Source: Pleodorina starrii
Lineage: Eukaryota; Chlorophyta; Chlorophyceae; Chlamydomonadales; Volvocaceae
Direction: 5' to 3'
Assembly (NCBI GenBank): GCA_030267565.1
Contig: BRXU01000002.1
Span: 8,747,001 to 8,811,000, forward strand
Length of the DNA: 64,000 nt
Shown: piece after piece, positions 1-11,900 of the stretch
How positions within the stretch are numbered: position 1 is the stretch's first letter
Layout of the letters: each line of letters starts with the position of its first letter
The notes under the pieces: generated by a model
Told to the model about the DNA's origin: nothing
Databases searched by the model: none
Seen by the model: the letters and a program-made list of their open reading frames with translations, nothing else
Program-made: the position numbers and the translations under genes

Positions 1-1356
1 GGCCACCGCCGGAGGCGGCAGCGCTTAGACAGATGCGCACCTACCTACCCGATCGATCAAGACCTGGCGGGCAGGCCTAGTCGGCTGCTTTCGAGAGTTT
101 GACCGGCGGTCACTACTTGTCGCGCGTAAGGCGGCGTAAGGCGACTCCGGTTGGGTTGTCATCGATTGTACGGCATGTGTACTGGGGGTGGCCTGATCAG
201 TCGTACAGTCGTACAGGGCGGGCGTCAACAGGGCGTCAGGGCCCGAGTCGGGGAGAGAGCGGGCAGGTGTATGTACGGCTGCTTGCTTGCAATCTGGAAG
301 ACTATGAAGAGGCCTTTAGCAGTTGTGGTTGCGGTATGATGTTGGTTCTGTTGAATTCAATTTAATGCGGCTTATTACATAGGTTGTTTGGGGGTGGTTG
401 ATTGTACGGCTGCTGCTTGCACTGTGAGCGCCGTACTGTGTAGGTAGGTTGGAAGGCGGGTGGCTCCGTTCAACTCCAGGTTTTATTTTGCAGACTGATC
501 ATGGGAAGGAGCATCGTCTGCCTTGACCAACTGGAATATCTGTTCATTGACACACGGGGCCGGCAAGGGGTGTTGAGAAGTGGAGAGGTGATGTTGCACG
601 CTGGCTGCCGTACTTCGTCTTGTCAGGTCTTGTTGTAAAGTTCCCAGTTGCAGCACTGTCACACACGTACAGCAGTTTACGACGTTTGAGCACGAGCAAA
701 CCGACGAAATAGAAAATGACGAATTCGAGCGACCTGCAAGGTCCCGTCACCATGCGTGGGCTACTGACAGAGTACGGCAATTGCGAATGTACGGCGCGCA
801 GGGCATTCCTGGGGCGAAAGGTGGTTTGATCTCAGCTTGTTATGGTACACTGGTAGTTCCACTGGTGGCAGCCGACCCGACACCCGAGGCTCGGAAGGGT
901 AATAAAGGGCCAACGGCGGGCCAACGGGGGGGCCGACGGTGCTTCGATAAATTATGGACAACAAACGCTTGCCAGGTACCGGTACACCGATCGAGCCCCG
1001 TCGGCAGCACAGCTCGTTCGCCCTCCGACATGTGCTTCCCGTTGTCAGGAGCACCGGAGGGACAACGCGGATGGTAGGGTACAGAGGAGACAACAGCCTC
1101 GTACTCGGGGCCGTCAATCCAACCTTCCTGTCAATCTTGGGATCCGAAGTCCGGGTGGGTGGGTGGCAGGTCTGCACTCAGCAGACCTTGTCCTGAAACC
1201 CAACCCGCTTCCAATAACGGTAACTGGGCCGCGCCCCCCGTCTCAACCAGCAGACCCCGCCATCCACGCAACCTCATTTGGAAAGAAACCTGGTGCGCGC
1301 CGCACCCGCCATCGGCCCGCTGTTAAGTGTGTGCGTGCTGCGCATGAACCCGAGAG

Positions 1357-1434
1357 GGCCGGGCCCCGGGCCCCGGGTCCCGGGCCCCAGGCGCCGGGCG
1401 GGGCCCCGGGGCCCCGGGCCCGGGCCCCGGGCAT
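1357..1434. repeat. GC-only palindromic cluster
   Basis: About 78 bp made almost only of G and C, built from overlapping GGGCCCGGGGCCC words that are self-complementary, so either strand can fold. It lies about 600 bp upstream of the channel gene start. I see no function; it could be a simple-sequence expansion. Confidence 0.6.
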
Positions 1435-1898
1435 GCCGCGTACTGGCCGGTATGTAATGTAGTAAGGTGATCCGTGGGTCAGTTTCTGAATTCTGATTAT
1501 CGGAACAATGTAACCCAGCTCGCGCGGATGTCAACTTGGCCACAATGCGCTGCGCGCCGCATTTATAGCCTCACTATCATTGAAAGATTTATGCTGCAAC
1601 GTCGTATTTAAGGCATCCCTCTAAACGGCACAGCACGGCAAGTTCTGCACAGCACGGCATCACTTCAGTCCAGCCGACCTCGCGACTTCCTTTTTACCAA
1701 CCGTCGGCGGCACTTTATGATAAATGCACAACGGCACAAGCCGAGACCGAAGAACTTTATGGTCTGAGGCAAGATATACCCTTAGCAACGAGGCCACAAA
1801 ATATCTTCTCAGCGCGCCTTACCGCCGATTCGTCCAAAGTCCGGTATCGGCGCCTTCGGAGCGCTCTGCTGGGGCCCTGCAAGTCCATTGGCCAGCTC

Positions 1899-1909
1899 GC
1901 TCATAAATA
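1899..1909 (+). promoter_or_regulatory. Possible TATA-like element
   Basis: A CATAAATACA word lies about 120 bp upstream of the chosen ATG of the channel gene. It is the best TATA-like match in the proximal upstream sequence, but algal promoters vary and similar words occur elsewhere, so this is tentative. Confidence 0.2.
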
Positions 1910-2026
1910 CACTGAACACAACATATCATGCATTTAGGCAGAATTAGTCGCATTTCTCCATAGTCACATCATAACGCCTTCTCGTGATCGCGGCTGCGCG
2001 CTCTGCGCACCACCGCGCCGTGAAAG

Positions 2027-5000
2027 ATGGCAGCTGGCTCAGCAGCCGTCCTCAGCTCTTTTCTGCTGAACTTTTGCTTAGCGGTTGGCGTCTTTGCCGC
2101 TTTCAGCATCATTCGTGTGAGGCCCTGGTGCAAGCGCTTTTTCGCATCAAGACGGTGGGTGCTCCGCTATAAATGTTCGATCATGACATTTAAGGCAAAT
2201 AAATTATCACGCGCGAAGAAGGCGGGTTGCTTGACCGAGGGCAGAGCTGGTGCCACTTTGAAAGCGCCTGCTGTGCTTTGTCGAGGGCGATGCGAGACCG
2301 CCATAACAAAGAATGCCTTGGAATGCATCCTGCAAATTTTGGTGATGCCCTTTTGCCGAACTTTTATTTAGACGGCTTTATGTCATAGCCTTGCCGAGAA
2401 ATAGGTCGCGTCATCGGACAGAGAGCTGTCGCCACAATGGCAGGAGCTAGATAGGGCCTTAGCCGTCCGTTTATTTATTAAATCAATACATTATGAAATG
2501 ACGGTTACCCATTATCGCAGCCCACATTTCCGCGGGCTCCGTTTTCCCTCTCGAGATCGCGTCGGCCCTGCGCCGATATGCCCCCGACCTCACGTCCGAC
2601 AACGTTTTCTACCCTTTTCGTGCGTAGCTTTGCGGAGCTTATGTATCACGGCCGCAAATACTTCCTCTTTCGCCTGTTTTCCGCCTCTGCAGTTTCGCCA
2701 GGGATCTGGACTCGCGGCCCAAGCGGCTGCCCAACTCACCGCTGGGCTGGGTGGTTCCCGTGTTGACGTACCCCGAGGAGGACATCATAGATGAGACGGG
2801 GCTGGATTGCGCCATGTACCTGCGGATCCTGAGATTTGGTGCGTCGTACTTTTGTTGTACGATGTGCAGCCCGCTGATTGCTTTGCTTGAGAGGAAACGG
2901 GCGTTCCGGGCGAAGATATCTATGCCTAGGTACCGGCCTATGTGGCTTCTCGACTGACCCTGAATGACCCACGGGTACCAGTTCTGAGACGAGACGTGTT
3001 GCGTGTTGCTTTCAAGTCAGCACCGTATTCGTCCGGTTTAATAAGGCTGATCCGTTATGAGCGGGAAGAGGCTCCTGCAGATCATCAGACCACCGGTGAC
3101 CGGCGCGTATGTAGGAGTCCCGGAAAGCTGCTGTCGTTGTTTCGCTCGCTCGGTTGGCCCTCGTCGTACATCGTACGACCTCGCCGTGCCGCCGCCGTAC
3201 GTATGGATGGCGCTTTAATAGCGCTGCGTGCATGTTCCGCTGTCCCTCCCTGCTGCTGCTGCTGTGATATGGCTGGCTACCGTATTCCGGCATTTCCGAG
3301 CTCCGTCATTTGACCACGCACCCCGGATCAACCAACCGCAACCAACCGCCAACCGTTCGTCTCATCGGCGCGGGATCCCTTCGTTTTGCAGGTCTGTATC
3401 TGTTCGTGCTGTTATCGTTTTGGTGCGTAGCGACGGTGCTCCCGGCCAACATCACCAGCGGGGAGATCGACCGGGTGCTCAGCCAGGGGGTGAGTGGGTG
3501 CACGTGTTTGTGTGTGTATGTACGGTACGTATGCGCGTGTCACACGGCGGGTACGGCATGTACCACAGGAATGATCTTATGGCTGGGTTCCACTGCAAAA
3601 CGATTCGCTCATCGTGATTGGGGAGGGAGTGAACAGCTGTGCGAGTGCTTACCTACCTACCTGGGGCCATGGATCGAAGAAGTAGAACGCAAATGGGACA
3701 CGACCTCGGCAGCGGCAGCGGCAGCGGCAGCGGCAGCGGGTGGCAGCGGTGACAGCGGTGGCAGCGGCGGCGGCGGCGGCGGCCGGAATGGGTCGGGGTA
3801 GGTGCCCCCGAAAGCCGAGCGCCGTACCCACCAGCCGCCTGCCCACCAGCCGCCGTACCGCCGGCAGTCTACAGATGGACCTACCAGCCGCCGCATTTGC
3901 CGGTCCCATCGGCGTCAGTGAATGCGATACGGTAGGATGGATGCGCACAGCAGAGCACAGCACAGCACAACAGAGCGCAGCAGAGCACAGCACAGCACAG
4001 GTAGACAGCACAGCACTGATCATCATAATCGTCAACGACATCATCCGTCGGAACGCAGAAAGCCGAACGCCCAAGGTCGCGAGGACACCCGTTGCGCTCC
4101 CGGTGGGATGGACGGTTCGGAGGCTCGGAGCTCGGAGGTCGCAGAACGCCCGCAACGTCCCCTCACTCACAACACGCGCCGCGCCTTGGCCGTTGCGATT
4201 GGCTCAGGCTTGTCTCAGGGCGGGTTGCGGCCGGTTTGGTTCCTAGCCCCGGCCCCCCGGCCCTGCCCTCTCTCACAGCCCCCGCAACCCCCCGTTGCAC
4301 CTACCGTTACCCCCATGCATTTACACATCAGGGCGGCGACAGCGGCACCACGGTCAACGGCAACGTCCTCCGCTTCACAGACTTTGACCACTACTCGCTG
4401 ACCAACGTCGCGCCGGGCAGCGCCAAGATGTGGGTCCACCTATCCTCCATACACTTTGTCGTACTGACCACGCTATGGGTGAGTACGGCATGTACGGCAA
4501 TGTCCATCGATCCAGCCCGGGGCTACTGTACTGCCGAACCCTGCAGACATTGTTGCCTTGCTTGTCGTCTCAATTCGGTTATGTATACGTACGTAAATGC
4601 TTGGCGATATATTTGGCGACAACCGACAAGACACGCACGCGGCTCCCATACATGTGCGCGCATCGATCGACCGCAGCTGCTGTGGCGCTTCAACCGCGAA
4701 TCGGTGGTCCTGCGTCTGATGTTCCTGGGTAACGCCAAGCGCGGAGGGCCCTCCCACACCGTCCTGGTCACCGACATTCCGGGGGTCAGCGAGGTGGGTG
4801 CGGAATAGGGTGGGTGAGTGCTGAGTGGGTGGGTGATGAGGGGGTGACTGGGGGCCGGCTGCCGTGTGGCTGCTGCATGTATGGGTGAGCCGGGAGGGTG
4901 CAATGCAAGCGGGAGGCGTGGTTGATGATTGCGTGCCTGGGTTTGCTTATTGTGGACGGATGGGGTGCAGCGAGGGCTTGAAGAGCCTCGCGCTTCGTCT

Positions 5001-8000
5001 TCCGTCACCGTGACATACAGGGCCGCCGTCGGGCTTCCGGGCTTCCGGGTTCCGGGAAGTCTTAGGGTTTGGGGGTCTACCAGGCACATCCGACGGGCGT
5101 GTGTGTTGTGTGTTGTGTGTTGCTTGATTGTGTGTTGTGTTGTGCGGTCGGCTCGTCGAGAACGAACCGTCCCCTTGCGATTCAGTCCTTCGCTTCTCTG
5201 GCAGTTCCCCGACTCCCGCGTTCACACGAGTGCGCGTGCTTCCCATTGGAGCCGTACAATATTATTCCCGAAAGTCAGTGCCTCCCCCAAAACTACTGCA
5301 CACCGTAATAACAATAACAACACGGTATCAATCAATCAAACGGGCCATTTCCATCCGAGAAGTGGCCCGAGAGATATCGCCGGTCCGAGTCCCCAGCTGC
5401 TGCTGCCAGCCCGCCGCCGGCCGAGTCTCATTCGCGTTCGGGCTCCCTCGGAGGCCCGGTCCGCGTCCGGCAAGCCGTACAGGTATGACCGTAACTGTAC
5501 GACAGCAAGCAAGCTAGCAAGCAAGCTCGATGCGGGCGGGGCGAGGACAACGAGCCAATAAAACGAACCTACCTACCCTACCTACCTAAGTGCCGTTACG
5601 TCGGTCGCCACCAGCGCTGTACCCCCGCCCACACAGACAGGAGGCTCTGCTTCAGAAGCTGGGGGCGGGCGTATGTATCCAGTCGTCGCACGCCAAGCCA
5701 ATCGATTGAGCCTTGTTTGTTTGTTTTAGCCTTTCTTTATTTCCACACACCACCATGCACACGCGCCGCACTCGCGCTTCGTACATCAGCCAGATAGACC
5801 CTGTCGTCTCGATCGACAACTAACTGCCATGTAGCAAACAAGCAAGCGAGTAACACGGACACACAATGGTAGTCGTACATGGCATGATAAGGCCCCGCCC
5901 TGTGTGCTGTAATAAAACCCAGATCCAGGAAGATCGTTCGGAGCTTGCGCCAGCCGGTGGTGGAGACGACGTGAGGCCGGTCAGTGATGGGGCCGGCGGC
6001 GGCGGCGACAGTGGTGGCAACGCCAACGGTGGCGGCGGCGCGGACGTTGAGCTACCCGAGCAGCGGCAAGAGCCGCCGTCGCCTCAGATGACACCGTCGC
6101 AGAGGCAGCAGCAGCAGGAACTGCCGGTTTCGTATTCGGCCTTGACGAACAGCGGCGGTACGGCAGGTGGTCGGAAGCCGTACGGCGGTACGGCAGTCTC
6201 TGATAAACCCGGCGCTTCGTCAAACGACCGCAAACTGGATGTCATGCGAAGGTACGTAAGAAATGGTTACGTACGGCGGCGGCGATACCTCAATCCAACT
6301 AACTAGCAAAATTTCATTTCCTTCTTCTGCTGCTCTACAGCCATACATGCGTGCATATGCGGTCGCAGGCTCCGCCCAGCCACATATGTACACGTAGCGT
6401 ACACGGCCACCGTCGGAAACACACATATGCTCGGCCCCTCTCCTCGCTCCCCTCCGTAACGTCTGCCTCGTCTGTCCGTTGATGTGCCCGCCGTTAGTTG
6501 ATTGGCAATCAATGCAAACTCCGCCACGCTTCCTTCCTTGGTCGCGTTTTCTTGTCTTCTTCTTCTTGCCCCGCCCCCGCCCGCCAGCGCCTATTCCTCC
6601 AGCGATAGCCCCAGCAGCAGCAGTCCCAGCCCCAGCCCCAGCCCCAGCCCGGCCGAAGTGCCCAGCCGCGGCGCCGTCAGCGGCAGCGGCGTCTCGACAA
6701 CTTCCGCCGCCGCCGCCGCCGTCGACGACGCCTCTTCTGCTGTGCGGAACAGCCCACAGCAGCAGCGGACCTCCTTCATGCGTTCCCTCCTGGGTGGCAG
6801 GATGTCAAACGCCTCGTCAGATAGCGCTGCTGCCTGCGCCGCAGCCGGCGCAGCCAGGGCCCAGCAGTCCGTCGCCGCCGCCGCCGACCCCAGCGCCGCC
6901 GCGGCCAGCGCGGCCACGACGGCTTCGGGTAACTCGCCGCAAACCGTGGACAGCAGCAGTGGCAATGGCGGCCGATCTGCGGCGAATGGCGGCGGATCGT
7001 CAGAGTCGCCGTCGGTGCAGCGGCGGGAGGGTGCGGCGGCGGCGGCGGCGGCGGGTGGTGGTGGTGGTAACGGTGGTAACGGCGGCGGCGGTGAGGACGC
7101 TTGGCGTTACGCGGCCACGGGGGGCAGGCTGGAGGAGCCGCGCGTGGGTCCGAGTAATGCGGAGCTGCTTCGAAAGCTCGAGGTGCGCTCCATTCGTAGC
7201 CACTACTTGCTTTGGTAATCCGATGGTTTAAATTTATTGAAATTTATTTATGGGAATGGGTTCCATGCATGCTTACTGCTGTCAGATTCCGTGGTCGGCC
7301 GGCACGAGGAACTTCGTAGGTTGAAGGTTCGTTGCCGTCGCATCCCTGATCTGGTGAGGTGCTGTGCTGCTGTGCTGCTGCTGCATTTATAGACACACAC
7401 GCGTGTGCGCCTGTGCGTGCTCGGGTGCTTGCGCTGCAGGCGGGCTCCCAGGACGCGGACGAGATTGCGCTGGCTGTGTTGCCCGAGTGGGGAATCGACA
7501 CGGCGCCGCTGCCGACCAGCCGCCGGCTCACCAAGCGCTACAACTACGACACGCAGGACTGCAGTCTGGACGCGGCCTACCAGGCGAAGCAGCAGCTCCG
7601 GGTGCGTGCGGCGGGAGCAGAGTGCGGCGAGAGATAGAGCAGAATAATAATGAGCGCATGCGGGAGCAGAGTGCGGGAACAGAGTGCGGCGGGAGCAGAG
7701 TGCGGAAAGGGTGCATGCTGCTGCATGCGATTGATTTTTTTTCCGAGGACAGGACAAGGACAGCGTGCGGGAGCAGACGAAGTGCGGCGAGAGAGCGGAA
7801 TAATAATAATGAGCGCATGTTCATTCGCTGCTAGCTGCGCTGCGTGCCGCATTCGTTCTGCCCATCCATGCATGCATTCTTCTGATAGATCCGGTCCGGT
7901 CAGGTCAGGTCCCATACGTGATACGTCTCGCGCCGTACATCTCCCTGGGCTCCTCTCCGTCGCTCGTTCGCAGAGCGGCCTGACTCCGCAGCAGTTTGTG

Positions 8001-8875
8001 GCCCGTGAGTTTGCGCTGGTGTACGGCCCCGACGATGTGGCGGCGGTCAACATGATCCACGACACGTCCGACCTGGCGCCCCTGGTGGCCGAGTACGACA
8101 AGGTGTGTGCGTATGTGTATGTACGACAATGTACGTATGTATGTATGTATGTATGTATGTATGTATGTATGTATGTATGTATGTATGTATGTATGTATGT
8201 ATGTATGTATGTATGTATGTATGTATGTATGTATGTATGTATGTATGTATGTATGTATGTATGTATGTATGTATGTATGTATGTATGTATGTATGTATGT
8301 ATGTATGTATGTATGTATGTATGTATGTATGTATGTATGTATGTATGTATGTATGTATGTATGTATGTATGTATGTATGTATGTATGTATGTATGTATGT
8401 ATGTATGTATGTATGTATGTATGTATGTATGTATGTATGTATGTATGTATGTATGTATGTATGTATGTATGTATGTATGTATGTATGTATGTATGTATGT
8501 ATGTATGTATGTATGTATGTATGTATGTATGTATGTATGTATGTATGTATGTATGTATGTATGTATGTATGTATGTATGTATGTATGTATGTATGTATGT
8601 ATGTATGTATGTATGTATGTATGTATGTATGTATGTATGTATGTATGTATGTATGTATGTATGTATGTATGTATGTATGTATGTATGTATGTATGTATGT
8701 ATGTATGTATGTATGTATGTATGTATGTATGTATGTATGTATGTATGTATGTATGTATGTATGTATGTATGTATGTATGTATGTATGTATGTATGTATGT
8801 ATGTATGTATGTATGTATGTATGTATGTATGTATGTATGTATGTATGTATGTATGTATGTATGTATGTATGTATG

Positions 8876-8906
<31 letters not shown>

Positions 8907-11900
8907 GTATGTATGTATGTATGTATGTATGTATGTATGTATGTATGTATGTATGTATGTATGTATGTATGTATGTATGTATGTATGTATGTATGTATGT
9001 ATGTATGTATGTATGTATGTATGTGTCGTTACAGTATCTGACCGGGCCCTGACGCTGGCCAGGGGCTGCTAACCCAGCCCCGACGGAAAGACCGCCTAAG
9101 CACTCTCCCCCTTGCGGTGGGAGAAGGGCGTGAGGGGCCGCTACCCCCTCCTGCTCGACGCAGAGCTGGCTGCGTCGTACACCCCATATACGGGTGTACG
9201 GCGCAGCGGCTCCCCAAAGGCTTGAGCTCACAGCCTGCCATATACGGCAGCTGGGCCCTTCGTCCGCACAAACAGCAGTCGCGCCGGTGCGCTACGCGGC
9301 GCCCGCGCTGTCCTGCCCGCCCTGAAGTCCTTGCAGCGCCGGGGCGCCCGGCCGGCCTGCTACCGGCTGGCGGTGCTCCTCTAGGCGCGAAAACAAAGCG
9401 CTGAGAACCTGCCCCGAGCTTGGTCCGGCTCGTGGGCGGTCAGCACCAAAGGAGAACCCAAGACAGCGCGCGTCCTACCCCTGCTACTACTCCTACTACG
9501 ACGGCCCCGGAGAGGCCGGGGGGTGGCCCCTAGAGGCCGAGCTCCAGAGCTCCGCTTGGCCTCGAGGCGGCAGGAGGTCGGGCGCGGGCCTTGCGGCAGC
9601 GGGCTAGGTGACGGGGCTATAGTTCGCACTAGGCGGCACCTCGCCAACTCGCCTCACTCTCGCTATACCCGCTCCCTAAAGCCTCCCTCGCCTACAAAAG
9701 GCAGCAAGCGGCGGTCTCTGCACCCTAAGTCCTCTCGGACCCAAAGGAACCCCCCCTCATCCCCTCCTCTCACGCCTCCCTGCCTCGACGCCCTAAGTTC
9801 CCTCCCTCACCCCTAAAGCCCCTTCATCCCCTCACTCCACGACCCCTCCCTCTCCCTCCATACCCATCCCTGCGTGCTGCACACACTGAATGTGGCCGTT
9901 GACCGCCGCCAGGATGGGGTGGTCAGGCCCTACCCCCTCCCATCCCCGCCTTGGCACGTCTAGCTCCGCAAACCCCCGCACACGCTGCCAAAAATCTAGT
10001 GCTGCGCGCGCCTTGGCCACCTCGACTGGGTCTGGGGCGTCCGGGGCGGTGGGTGAGTTCCTGACTGCCCACAGCCCCACGCGCGCCCGTTCCATGGCCG
10101 TGAGTGCCGCCAGGCAGATCACGTCCCACACGCACTGCTGCACGCCTGGCGGTGGCTCCGCCAGCCACACGTTTGCCCGGGTGATGGGCCCGGGCACGTG
10201 GGCGGCGATCTGCTGCACCACCGCTTGCGCCACCGGGCACTCCCAGAAGTGGTGTGCACGCGGCGAGCATGCGTGTGGGCCGGCTCCCCCGTACGCGCCG
10301 CACTTGCATTGTTCTGGTGCTGCTCCCCTGATGTGGCTGTTGCCGGGAAGCGGCACGCCGTCCTGTGCCAGCCGCCAGAGCGTCTCAAAGTGTTCGCGCT
10401 CCCATTTGATGGGCCACATTCGCCGGAGCATTGCCAGTACACTTGCTGCTGGCGCCACTTCGGCGGCGGCTGGCTGATGTCCCGGTGGGTGGGCTCCTGC
10501 TGCTGCTGCCGCCGCTGCGGGCTGCTCCCGGGCTTCCCGCTCGTAGGCTGCGTGCAGGCGGGCCCGGCGCTCCGTTACCGGCTGCATCTGCATTTGGGTG
10601 GCTTGGCGGACGGAGAGGTCGCGCAGCTTGATGCTGAGTGACCCCCCAAACCGCCAGCCCACCCGCCCCACGAACCGAGCTCGTATCGTCTCCTCCGTAT
10701 CCAGCCCTGCCGCGCGTTCCGGGTGCGCCAGCACCGTCGCTGCTGCTGCACGCCATTCCGGGCTAATATCCGCCGTGAGGCGGTTGATGGCGTCGATGGT
10801 CGTCGTCCGCCTGAAGCCTGTCAGGTCGCTGGGGTCAAGGTTGGCGGTTACCCAGGCCTCCCACTCGCCAGCTGCTCGCGGGGCGGATGCGGCGGCCTGC
10901 GTCACCCTCATTAGGTCACCCACCGTGCGCAACGCCCTGCATGCCGCCAGACGCCTGTGGCGGCTCTCTAGTCCTGGCCTAGGAAGCGGGTTGGGAGCCA
11001 TGTCCCAGTCCTCCTCCTCGGGCGCGAAGTCTGGATCTGCCGCCTGCGCGTCCGCTGCATCCCCCGCTTCCGCTGCCCCGCTGGTCGGTTGCGCACCGTT
11101 CGGCAAAAGGGGGTTGCCCCAAAGCGGGATATTAAGGCACCAGTCCCCGGCGGCCGGCAGCGGCGTCGTGTCAACATCTTGCACGGGGGGGAGGTAGCTG
11201 AGGGCGACGAGGAGTGTCGTGACGTCTGCGGGCAGGGGGTCCGTTCCTGGGTGGGGCATCCCTCCCTGCGCCACACCCGTGGTGAGCACGGATCCGGGGC
11301 TCAGCAGCGGGTGGTAGCCACGGAGCAGCTGGGCGAACGTTCGTACCGACGAGTGGGCGTTGTCTGCTGGCTGGCTGGCGGTCCGGGCGAGCTTGGCCGC
11401 CTTCACCGCCTCCCGTGCGCGGGTGTGCAGGGTGAGCGGCAGCAGCCCGCATCCGCCGTCTCGCGCCGCGCCCCACATGAGCTGCCCTGGGAGGCCGGTG
11501 AGGCGCTGACATGGCTGCATGGGGCTGACCCTGCGGTCGCCTGCCTGTGCTGCCCATCTCTCCACCTGGCGGGCCTCTTCCCCCCCTCCTCGGCCGCCGT
11601 GCTCCCAGTGGTACGTCCTGATCTGTAAGGCGTATGCCGATATGAGGTTGCAGCTGCCGAACACCGACAGCCGAAGTCGGGTGACGCGGTGCATCCGCTT
11701 GCGGATCTCCTCCCCGGCGCGGTGCCAGTTGGATTGCTGGCCTGTTGGGTTATTTGAGAAGCCAGCTCCTAGCGCAGTCGCGGCAGGCACCAGGCGCAGG
11801 CCCTGGATGTTTGGCACTGCGGGCGCATGGGCTGGTGCTGGCGCTTGCGGCGGGCCTGGTGCTGGTGGCGGCGGCGCGGGCGGTGGGAGCTGGGCGCCGG

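Larger units (their letters stand above)
1..2026. other. Upstream region, no gene supported
   Basis: All ORFs here are short, overlap on both strands and lack family resemblance or a convincing splice chain. Between about 590 and 1100 the sequence is moderately GC-rich, and 1450-2020 is more AT-rich and probably holds the promoter and 5' leader of the channel gene. A TGTAA word near 633 could be the polyadenylation signal of a gene further left, but nothing else supports that. Confidence 0.5.

Noticed and set aside
3310..4808. Alternative plus-strand frames near the first channel exons
   Set aside because: They extend through introns; only the spliced path keeps phase and matches the channel family.
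8105..9052. Long open frames of repeated MYVC or HTYI residues across the ATGT arrays (also 15775-16872)
   Set aside because: A tetranucleotide ATGT repeat contains no stop codon in any frame on either strand, so these frames are expected by composition.
9890..10477. Plus-strand frames across the LINE ORF2 (also at 10598-11197 and 12989-13648)
   Set aside because: They are antisense shadows of the GC-rich ORF2, which has clear endonuclease and reverse transcriptase motifs.
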